From positions 1 through 13,207 of the forward strand of contig CAMTOT010000045.1 in assembly GCA_947074165.1 (NCBI GenBank): DNA of 13,207 nt, read 5' to 3'. Origin of the DNA: an uncultured Bacteroidales bacterium. Its GTDB lineage: Bacteria; Bacteroidota; Bacteroidia; Bacteroidales; JAUNSR01. The notes beneath the pieces were generated by a model. It did no database searches and was not told the origin of the DNA. It saw only the letters and a program-made list of their open reading frames with translations. Each line of letters begins with the position of its first letter. Within the stretch, counting starts at the first letter, position 1. The position numbers and the translations under genes are program-made. Shown here one piece after another: positions 1 through 8,200 of this stretch.

Positions 1-45
1 CACCCGCGTCCGTACACTCGTTCCCTGCACGACGCTTTCCGATCT
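1..45. other. Illumina-type adapter residue at contig edge
   Basis: Bases 14-45 run from ACACTC to TTCCGATCT and match the end of the standard Illumina P5/TruSeq read-1 adapter, with two substitutions (G at 20, G at 27) and one missing base in the stretch GACGCT-TTCCG. Bases 1-13 can be aligned to the preceding P5 segment only loosely. About 28 of the 45 bases are G or C, clearly richer than the genes that follow. I read this as untrimmed adapter carried into an assembly, not genomic sequence, so native DNA probably begins at or after base 46. Confidence 0.85.
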
Positions 46-95
46 GTACCTTTTCCCCCCTTATCCGTCATTCTACTATAGAAAAGCAAATTAGG
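46..95 (+). other. Short leader before the GH95 gene
   Basis: This stretch of 50 bases holds a T4C6 homopolymer pair (51-60) and then AT-rich sequence ending in TTAGG directly before the ATG at 96. A stop codon TAG at 79-81 closes one open frame back to base 46, so it could be the last codons of an upstream operon gene, but 11 codons are too few to recognise. I see no convincing Bacteroidota promoter (TTTG / TAnnTTTG). The part nearest the adapter may itself be low-quality sequence. Confidence 0.4.
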
Positions 96-2546
96 ATGAG
101 AAAGATATTTTTATTAGGGGGAGTGATATGGATGAGTTCCATATTTTCAAGTTTCGCCCACACCTATAAATTATGGTATGATAAGCCGGCTCAGGTATGG
201 ACTGAGGCTCTTCCGCTTGGAAACGGGAGACTTGGAGCCATGGTTTTCGGAGTACCCGGCATTGAACATATACAGCTGAATGAAGAGACTATATGGGCGG
301 GAAGACCTAATAATAATCCCAACCCCAATGCTCTTGAATATATCCCTAAGGTAAGAGATCTTGTCTTTGAAGGTAAATATCTGGAGGCACAGACACTGGC
401 TACAGAAAAAGTGATGTCTAAGACAAACAGCGGTATGCCTTATCAGTCGTTTGGCGATATGCACATCTCTTTCCCCGGTCATAATAACTATACAGACTAT
501 TATCGAGAGCTGAGTCTTGACTCGGCACGTACCATTGTAAGATATAAAGTAGACGGAGTAAATTATTTGCGTGAGACGATGACCTCATTTACCGATCAGG
601 TAGTGACGGTGAGAGTGACTGCCGATAAACCGGGCAAAATAACGTGTACAGCCAATTTCACTTCTCCACATCAGGATGTGATGATTGAGACGGAAGGAGG
701 AGAGATCTCCCTGACAGGTGTTTCATCATGGCATGAAGGTCTGAAAGGCAAAGTAGACTTTCAGGGTCGTATGGCGGCAGGCATTAAAGGCGGTAAGCAG
801 ATAGCGCGCGACGGGGTGATAAGCGTAGAGGGTGCTGACGAAGCAATCTTCTATGTGTCGATAAGTACAAATTTCAATAATTATAAAGATATAACGGGCG
901 ATCATGTAGCGCGTGCCAAAGGTTATCTTCATAAAGCGATGAAAAGAGCTTACGCCGATAATAAGCATGATCACGTGAAATATTTCAAGAGCTTTATGGA
1001 TAGAAACTCTCTTGATCTGGGCGATGATAAGTATTCTCATGTGCCGACTGATCTTCGTGTAGAGAGGTTTAAAGATACCAACGATAATTTTCTTGTTTCG
1101 ACTTATTACAATTTCGGACGATACTTATTGATCTGTTCTTCTCAGCCTGGAGGACAGCCTGCCAACCTGCAGGGTATATGGAATGATAAGCTGTTCCCGT
1201 CATGGGACAGTAAATATACATGCAACATCAATCTTGAAATGAACTACTGGCCCGCAGAAGTAACTAATCTAACGGAGCTTCACGAGCCGCTTATGCAGCT
1301 TATCCGCGAGGTGAGTGAGACGGGGAAAGAATCGGCTAAAGTTATGTATGGCGTAAACGGATGGGTGCTTCATCACAATACCGATATATGGCGCATGACC
1401 GGAGCTATAGATAAAGCGCCGTCGGGCATGTGGCCCGCAGGCGGAGCATGGCTTTGCCGACACTTGTGGGAAAGATATTTGTATACCGGAGATAAGCAAT
1501 TTCTTAGCGAGGTATATCCTATAATGAGAGAGGCAGGACGCTTTTTTGATGAAGTGATGGTTTACGAACCTCAAAATAACTGGCTTGTAGTGTGTCCGAG
1601 TAATTCGCCTGAGAACACTCACGCGGGAAGTGACGGTAAAGCTACTACAGCGGCAGGATGTACGATTGACAATCAGCTGATCTTTGATTTATGGAATCAG
1701 ATAATCACATCTTCTGAGATTCTGAATATTGATAAAGAATACGCATTAAGACTTAAAGAGCGTCTTAACGAGATGGCTCCTATGCAGGTGGGGCGTTGGG
1801 GACAACTTCAGGAGTGGATGGCAGACTGGGATGATCCGAAAGATGTGCACCGTCATGTATCTCATCTATATGGTCTATTCCCGAGTAATCAGATTTCTCC
1901 TTTCCGCACGCCTGAACTGTTTGATGCGGCACGCACATCGCTTATACATCGCGGTGACCCTTCAACAGGCTGGAGTATGGGCTGGAAAGTTTGTCTGTGG
2001 GCACGTCTGCTTGATGGTGACCATGCTTATAAACTGATTACAGACCAGCTTACTCTTGTGAGGAATGAGAAAAAGAAAGGCGGTACTTACCCTAACCTGT
2101 TTGACGCTCATCCACCTTTCCAGATTGACGGTAACTTCGGTTGTACTGCCGGTATAGCGGAGATGCTTATTCAGAGTCACGACGGATTTATATACGTTCT
2201 TCCCGCACTTCCTTCCCTATGGCAGGACGGAGAGATAAAAGGCGTAAAAGCAAGGGGCGGTTTTGAGATTGATATGACCTGGAAAGACGGCAAGATAGAG
2301 AAGCTTGTAGTGAAATCGGAAAAAGGCGGAAACTGCCGGATCCGTACTGCTACGCCACTTGCAGGTAAAGGACTGAAGGATGCAAAAGGAGATAACAAAA
2401 ATCCTCTTTATGAAGTGCCGGTTATCGCTGCACCAATAATCAATGACAACGCTAAACTTAATAAGGTGGAAACAGGGGATACATATCTGTATGATATAAA
2501 TACCAAGGCCGCCGGAGTATATACATTAACAGCAAAAACAATTTAA
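96..2546 (+). CDS. GH95 alpha-L-galactosidase / alpha-L-fucosidase, secreted
   Basis: An exo-glycosidase of family GH95 (inverting) that removes terminal alpha-L-galactose or alpha-L-fucose. In this neighbourhood the likely job is cutting the terminal L-galactose from RG-II side chain A, as recalled for BT1010. Seen in the sequence: a signal peptide (about residues 1-21, cut after SSFA), an N-terminal beta domain with LGNGRLGAMVFG (41-52), an (alpha/alpha)6 barrel with PANLQGIWN (355-363) and a C-terminal beta domain from about residue 725. The catalytic set known from the Bifidobacterium AfcA enzyme is intact: N377 and N379 in NINLEMNYW, E506 in SPENT, and D678 in IDGNFG. Residue 375, two before the first Asn, is Thr; from memory Thr here goes with L-galactosidase and His with fucosidase. 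816 residues is usual for the family. The start at 96 gives a proper K/R n-region. It lies 11 bases before the GH105 gene. Family is near certain, substrate less so. Confidence 0.9.
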   Translation: MRKIFLLGGVIWMSSIFSSFAHTYKLWYDKPAQVWTEALPLGNGRLGAMVFGVPGIEHIQLNEETIWAGRPNNNPNPNALEYIPKVRDLVFEGKYLEAQTLATEKVMSKTNSGMPYQSFGDMHISFPGHNNYTDYYRELSLDSARTIVRYKVDGVNYLRETMTSFTDQVVTVRVTADKPGKITCTANFTSPHQDVMIETEGGEISLTGVSSWHEGLKGKVDFQGRMAAGIKGGKQIARDGVISVEGADEAIFYVSISTNFNNYKDITGDHVARAKGYLHKAMKRAYADNKHDHVKYFKSFMDRNSLDLGDDKYSHVPTDLRVERFKDTNDNFLVSTYYNFGRYLLICSSQPGGQPANLQGIWNDKLFPSWDSKYTCNINLEMNYWPAEVTNLTELHEPLMQLIREVSETGKESAKVMYGVNGWVLHHNTDIWRMTGAIDKAPSGMWPAGGAWLCRHLWERYLYTGDKQFLSEVYPIMREAGRFFDEVMVYEPQNNWLVVCPSNSPENTHAGSDGKATTAAGCTIDNQLIFDLWNQIITSSEILNIDKEYALRLKERLNEMAPMQVGRWGQLQEWMADWDDPKDVHRHVSHLYGLFPSNQISPFRTPELFDAARTSLIHRGDPSTGWSMGWKVCLWARLLDGDHAYKLITDQLTLVRNEKKKGGTYPNLFDAHPPFQIDGNFGCTAGIAEMLIQSHDGFIYVLPALPSLWQDGEIKGVKARGGFEIDMTWKDGKIEKLVVKSEKGGNCRIRTATPLAGKGLKDAKGDNKNPLYEVPVIAAPIINDNAKLNKVETGDTYLYDINTKAAGVYTLTAKTI
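125..145 (+). other. Hairpin in signal-peptide coding region of GH95
   Basis: ATATGGA (126-132) pairs perfectly with TCCATAT (138-144) around a five-base loop, with a G-T wobble added at 125/145. It begins about 30 bases after the start codon. Alone it is only mildly unusual, but four more of the seven genes carry a hairpin in the same place. Confidence 0.5.
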
Positions 2547-2557
2547 TCATAGCAGAG

Positions 2558-3769
2558 ATGAAGAAGATAGTATTAACCGTTATGAGTTGTATGACACTTA
2601 TTGGCAGCTTTCATTCTTGCGGCAAAAAAAGTGTTGAGTCTACTCAGGTTAAATGGAGTGAAAGAATGGCGCAGTCGGAGATGGTACGATTTCCTGAGCC
2701 CTGGATGATTGAAAAAGCTACTAAACCACGATGGGGATATACTCACGGTCTTGTGGTTAAGTCTATGCTTGAAATGTGGAGACATACCGGCGAGGATAAG
2801 TATTTTGATTATGCTAAGATATACGCAGACAGCCTTATCGATGATGAAGGACGCATCAAGACAATGAAGTATCTTTCTTTTAATATAGATAATATTAATC
2901 CGGGTAAGGCACTGTTTGATTTTTATGATAAAACTAAAGATGAGCGTTATAAAGTCGCGATGGATACCCTGCTTAAGCAGATGAGTGAACAGCCACGCAC
3001 TTCCGACGGAGGATTTTGGCATAAAAAGGTGTATGAGCATCAGATGTGGCTTGACGGTATATTTATGGCATCTCCTTACCTTGCACAATACGCTACGCAG
3101 TTTAATCAGCCTGCACTGTATGAAGAGGTTGTAAAACAGATAACTCTTATAGCTAAGCATACATACGATCCGAAGACGGGACTTTATTTCCACGGATGGG
3201 ATGAGAGCAGAACGCAGAACTGGGCAAATAAAGAGACCGGATGTTCGGCTAACCTATGGAGCCGCAGTCTTGGATGGTATTCGGCAGCTATCGTAGATGC
3301 TCTTGATTATCTGCCTCTTGATATTCAGGGAAGAGATCAGATCACTAATATCGTAGATACTCTTGCTAAGAATATCGTTAAGTATCAGGATATCGAATCA
3401 GGTGTTTGGTGGCAGGTTACCGATCAGGGTAATCGTCAGGGCAACTATCTTGAGTCTTCTGCTTCGGCGCTTTTTGTGTATTTCCTGAGCAAGTCGATAA
3501 ACAAAGGGTATATCTCTTCAGAGAAATACCTACCGGCAACTAAAAAAGCTTTTGAGGGTATGACTAAAGAGTTTATTAAAGAGGAGGCAAACGGCACTTA
3601 TACACTTACAAACTGTTGCGCTGTCGCGGGATTAGGTGGTAAAGGTCAAAGAGACGGTAGTTTTGCTTACTACATTAACGAGCCAAAAATTGAAAATGAC
3701 CCTAAATCGGTCGGCTCCTTCATACTTGCTTCTATCGAGTTTGAGAAGCTTTCAGAATCAAATAAATAA
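2558..3769 (+). CDS. GH105 unsaturated uronyl hydrolase, probable lipoprotein
   Basis: Hydrolyses the 4,5-unsaturated galacturonate left at the non-reducing end by a pectin lyase, by hydrating the double bond. In an RG-II locus it would trim backbone ends (compare BT1011, recalled). Seen: the GH88/GH105 (alpha/alpha)6 fold with WGYTHG (59-64), D111 in NIDNINPGK, and FWHKKVYEHQMWLDG (153-167) containing D166. D111 and D166 are 55 apart, the same spacing as D88 and D143 of Bacillus YteR, and should be the catalytic pair. The ending VGSFILASIEFE is typical of the family. The N-terminus has a hydrophobic stretch ending in FHSC, so C21 may be lipidated; the lipobox is imperfect, and the following GKKSVE is not an obvious surface-export signal, suggesting a periplasmic anchor. 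Spacing is 11 bases from GH95 and 23 to GH140. Length of 403 residues is normal. Rhamnogalacturonyl hydrolase is the close alternative. Confidence 0.9.
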   Translation: MKKIVLTVMSCMTLIGSFHSCGKKSVESTQVKWSERMAQSEMVRFPEPWMIEKATKPRWGYTHGLVVKSMLEMWRHTGEDKYFDYAKIYADSLIDDEGRIKTMKYLSFNIDNINPGKALFDFYDKTKDERYKVAMDTLLKQMSEQPRTSDGGFWHKKVYEHQMWLDGIFMASPYLAQYATQFNQPALYEEVVKQITLIAKHTYDPKTGLYFHGWDESRTQNWANKETGCSANLWSRSLGWYSAAIVDALDYLPLDIQGRDQITNIVDTLAKNIVKYQDIESGVWWQVTDQGNRQGNYLESSASALFVYFLSKSINKGYISSEKYLPATKKAFEGMTKEFIKEEANGTYTLTNCCAVAGLGGKGQRDGSFAYYINEPKIENDPKSVGSFILASIEFEKLSESNK

Positions 3770-3792
3770 AGAATAATAAAAATTACAATATT
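3770..3792 (+). other. AT-only-like spacer before GH140 start
   Basis: These 23 bases contain only one G and one C and lack a Shine-Dalgarno sequence. AT-rich leaders without Shine-Dalgarno pairing are usual in Bacteroidota, so this is most likely the ribosome landing site within the operon. There is no promoter-like TAnnTTTG in it. Confidence 0.45.
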
Positions 3793-5238
3793 ATGAAGAT
3801 AAGCAGAATACTTACTCTACTTACTTTTATTACGGCTATATCTTTTTCGGCTGATGCTAAAGGGAAAAAATCTATGCCGTGGGATAACGGCAAACTGACT
3901 GTCTCTGAAGAGGGACGATATATTAAGCATGAAAACGGGACTCCGTTCTTCTGGCTTGGAGAAACGGGATGGCTTCTTCCGCAGCGTATGGATCGTGATG
4001 AAGTGGGCTATTATCTTGACGCTTGTAAAAACGGAGGATATAATGTAGTTCAGATACAGACTCTTAACAGCGTACCTTCGCTAAACTGCTACGGGCAATA
4101 TTCAATGACTGACGGATTTAACTTTAAGAATATTGATAAAAAAGGTGTTTACGGTTATTGGGACCACATGGACTATATCGTGAAAACGGCTGAAAGAAAC
4201 GGTATTTACATTGCTATGGTTCCTATCTGGGGTACTCCTGTCGACGCAGGTCATATGAACGCTAAAGAAGCTGATGCTTACGGACGTTTCCTAGCTGAGA
4301 GATATAAAGATAGTCCTAACATTATATGGCTTGTTGGCGGTGATATCCGCGGCGACAAGAAAACTGATGTTTGGGAAGCGCTTGCGCGCTCTATCAGAGC
4401 AATCGACAAAAATCACATTATGACATTCCACCCGAGAGGTCGTACCACGTCTGCTACATGGTTTAATGAGTCAGTATGGTTGGATTTCAATATGTTCCAG
4501 AGCGGTCACCGCAGATACGGACAGCGTAAAGGCGACGGAGATTATCCTATTAAAGAGAATACAGAAGAGGATAACTGGAGATTTGTGGAAGCAAGTCAGT
4601 CTGAAGGAACTTTAAAGCCTGTTATTGACGGTGAGCCTATCTATGAAGATATACCTCAGGGACTTCATGATGTAAATGAAACAAGATGGATGGATTACGA
4701 TGTTAGACGTTACGCATACTGGTCGGTATTTGCCGGTTCATTCGGTCATACATACGGACACAATTCGATAATGCAGTTTCACAGTTATGGTAAAAGAGGT
4801 TCTTTCGGGCCTGGCAAACCATGGTGGGAAGCACTTAATGATCCCGGTTTTTCTCAGATGCAGTATATGAAAGACCTTATGCTTGCATTACCGTATTTTG
4901 AGCGTGTGCCGGATCAGAGTGTCATTGCAGGACAAAACGGGGAGCGTTATGACAGAGCGGTTGCAACCCGCGGAAATGATTATCTGATGGTTTATAACTA
5001 CACAGGTCGTCCGATGCAGATTGATCTTGAGAAGATAAGCGGAGCGAAAAAGAACGTGTGGTGGTTCAGCCCAAAAACAGGTAAACTGGAGTATGTAGGG
5101 CAGTATGACAGCAAGGTAACAAACTTCCAGCATGACAGCGGTTATATAAGCGGCAACGACCAGATTCTTATTGCGGTAGATGCATCAAAAGATTATGTTA
5201 AAACTGACTGGACTTCATTGCCGTCTACTAAACGATAA
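3793..5238 (+). CDS. GH140 apiosidase, secreted
   Basis: Predicted to cut the D-apiose to galacturonan linkage that anchors RG-II side chains A and B to the backbone (GH140 founder BT1012, recalled). Seen: signal peptide with a cut after SADA (about residue 22), then a DUF4038-type (beta/alpha)8 domain with FWLGETGW (53-60), WLVGGD ending in D184, MFQSGHRR (234-241) and VIDGEP with E281. D184 and E281 are 97 apart, which matches my memory of the catalytic acid and nucleophile D187 and E284 in BT1012. From about residue 385 a small beta domain follows, of the kind labelled 'putative collagen-binding domain' (YNYTGRPMQIDLEKI, then NVWWFSPKTGK). 481 residues is about normal for the family. The gene starts 23 bases after GH105 and ends only 6 bases before the GH78-GH33 gene. 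Databases may call it 'DUF4038 domain protein' or 'collagenase'; the neighbours support apiosidase. Confidence 0.88.
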   Translation: MKISRILTLLTFITAISFSADAKGKKSMPWDNGKLTVSEEGRYIKHENGTPFFWLGETGWLLPQRMDRDEVGYYLDACKNGGYNVVQIQTLNSVPSLNCYGQYSMTDGFNFKNIDKKGVYGYWDHMDYIVKTAERNGIYIAMVPIWGTPVDAGHMNAKEADAYGRFLAERYKDSPNIIWLVGGDIRGDKKTDVWEALARSIRAIDKNHIMTFHPRGRTTSATWFNESVWLDFNMFQSGHRRYGQRKGDGDYPIKENTEEDNWRFVEASQSEGTLKPVIDGEPIYEDIPQGLHDVNETRWMDYDVRRYAYWSVFAGSFGHTYGHNSIMQFHSYGKRGSFGPGKPWWEALNDPGFSQMQYMKDLMLALPYFERVPDQSVIAGQNGERYDRAVATRGNDYLMVYNYTGRPMQIDLEKISGAKKNVWWFSPKTGKLEYVGQYDSKVTNFQHDSGYISGNDQILIAVDASKDYVKTDWTSLPSTKR

Positions 5239-5244
5239 ACATTT

Positions 5245-8200
5245 ATGAGAATAGCATTTCTAACTTTATTAGTTGCGTTATGCTGCATATTTCCCGATAC
5301 TATTGTCGGGAAATCTGTTATTGTGACGTCACAAAAAACCGAGCAGCTCAATAATCCTATCGGTTTAGATACCTCAGAGCCCCGTTTTAGCTGGAGGCTT
5401 GAGTCTGACTCTAAGAATGTATTGCAAACAGGATACCATATTCTTGTAGCCTCTACAGTAGAGAACCTTAAAGAAGGAAAAGCTGATTTATGGGACTCAG
5501 GAAAAGTTAATTCAGGCGACAGCCAGTGGATTACCTATGGAGGGAAACCGCTTAAGAGTAATCAACGTGGATACTGGAGCATAAAAAGTTTTACAAATAA
5601 AGGTGAATCAGCATGGAGCGAACCTGCTGTGTTTTCTGTGGGTCTGCTTAAGGAGGCTCACTGGAGAGGGCAGTGGATTGGCCTTGATAAGGCTGCGCCG
5701 GGAGATAGTGAGACTCAGTGGAGCAGACTTAGCGCTCGTTATCTGCGTAAGGAGTTTCAACTAAATAAGGCGGTGAAGCAGGCTACTGTTCATATTGCCG
5801 GACTTGGGATGTATGAGCTTTTTATTAACGGTAAACGTGTTGGTGAGCAGGTGCTTGCGCCAAATCCTACAGACTATCGTAAATCTATTATATACAATAG
5901 TTTTGACGTAACAGATATGCTTGATAAAAGCAATGCTGTAGGCGTGACTCTTGGTAATGGCAGATATTACACAATGCGTCAAAATTATAAACCGTATAAA
6001 ATACCAAACTTCGGATATCCTAAACTAAGATTTAATCTTATCGTAGAGTACACTGACGGTACAAAGGAGACAATATCGAGCGATGCTTCGTGGAGGCTGT
6101 CAACTGATGGTCCTATAAGAAGTAATAATGAATATGACGGTGAGGAGTATGATGCTCGTAAGGAGTTTACCGGATGGGCACAAACAGGGTTTGATGACTC
6201 GGCATGGAGTGCGGCTCAGCGTGTAGATATTCCGTCAGGTACGTTGAAAGGCGCAATGTCGCCTGGAATGAAAGTTCTTAAAACCGTTGAACCTGTATCT
6301 ATCACTAAAAACGGTGATAACTATATCCTTGACATGGGCCAGAATATGGTGGGCTGGGTAAAGATGAAAGTAAAAAACGCAAATGTAAATGATACAATCA
6401 GATTACGCTTTGCGGAACTACTGCAGAAAGACGGATCACTATATGTTGAGAACCTGCGCGATGCAAGGGTGACGGATACTTACGTGAGTAATGGTAAGGA
6501 AAACGGCAATACATGGGCACCGCGATTTGTGTATCACGGATTTCGCTATGTAGAGGTAAGCGGTTATAAAAATCCATCAGTTAGTGATTTTGTCGGAGAG
6601 GTAGTGAGCGACGAAGTAGAGATGACCGGTTCGTTTAATTCATCAAATGACATTCTTAATAAAATACACCGCAACGCATGGTGGGGTATATTGGGCAACT
6701 ATAAAGGTGTGCCGGTAGACTGTCCGCAAAGAAATGAGCGTCAACCGTGGCTTGGTGACCGTACGGTCGGTACTATGGGAGAAAGCTTCCTTTTCGGCAA
6801 CGGGGCAATATACTCTAAATGGGTAAACGATATAACAGAGGCGCAGCGTGAAGACGGATGTATACCTGATGTAGCTCCTGCCTACTGGAACTATTACTCA
6901 GACAACATGACATGGCCGGCTGCACTGCCGATTATATGTGATATGCTTTATACGCAGTATGGCAATACGATGCCTATACAGAAGCATTATCAGAGTATCA
7001 AGAAGTGGCTTAATCATATGCGAGATGAGTATATGACATCAGAATTGATTGTCACTAAAGATAAATACGGTGACTGGTGCGTGCCGCCTGAATCTCTTGA
7101 ACTGATTCACAGTAAAGATCCGTCAAGACAAACTGAAGGAGCACTTATATCTACGGCTTATTACATTAAAATAGCTAAACTGATGTCGAAGTTTGCCGGG
7201 ATAAACGGTCTTGACACGGAGCAGAAAGAATGGGCTGACCTGGAACATAGAATGACAGAAGCGTTTAATAAGAAGTTTCTAACTGTAAAAGGAGGAACTT
7301 CTCAGGTACCGGGGCATACGTTGTTTCCTGATAGCATATTCTACGGTAATAATACGGTTACTTCAAATATTCTGCCTCTTGCTTTTGATATTATACCTGA
7401 GCAATATCGCGAAGAGGTTGTCAAAAATGTGATTGCTTCAATTATTACAACAAACAAAGGGCATATCAGCAGCGGTGTTATAGGTGTGCAGTGGCTTATG
7501 CGTGAGTTGTCCAGAAATGGTTTTGCCGATGTGGCTTTCCTTCTTGCGTCAAATAAAACATATCCATCTTACGGATATATGATTGAACAGGGGGCTACTA
7601 CGATCTGGGAGCTATGGAACGGTAACACAGCGAGTCCGAAGATGAACAGCGGTAATCATGTCATGTTGCTTGGTGATTTGCTTGTGTGGTATTACGAAAA
7701 TCTTGCGGGCATAAAAAGTGACAGCGAGAAAGTCGGATTCCGCCATATGATTATGAAGCCTGATTTTTCTATTCAGAACTTAAGTTTTGTAGACGCGTCA
7801 TATATGACTCCTTACGGCAAAGTGGAAAGTAAATGGAGAAAGACTCTTCAGAATCTTGAGTGGGAAGTTACTATTCCTGCCAACACAACTGCCGAACTTT
7901 ATCTGCCGGACGGAAGAACGGAAAAAATCGGTTCCGGAAAGCATACATTCAAATCGGTTATCCCGACTGTCGATGCCGCTGTTGTCACAGATGAGTTTCT
8001 TTATGATGAGAGTTCATTTCCGGAGTGTCACGGTGCTACTATAGTTGAGCTTAAAAACGGTGATCTTGTAGCATCTTATTTCGGAGGGACGAAAGAGAGA
8101 AATCCTGATTGCTGTATTTGGGTGAGCCGTAAACCGAAAGGTGCTAAAGTGTGGTCTTCACCGTTTATTGCAGCAGACGGGGTCTTTGATCTTACCGATC

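Noticed and set aside
46..81. Eleven open codons ending in TAG, possible tail of an upstream gene
   Set aside because: Too short and too close to adapter sequence to support a gene call.
2573..3193. A 206-codon open frame on the minus strand inside GH105
   Set aside because: It lies wholly antisense to a gene with clear family motifs, its translation has no recognisable domain, and its composition is that of reverse-read codons.
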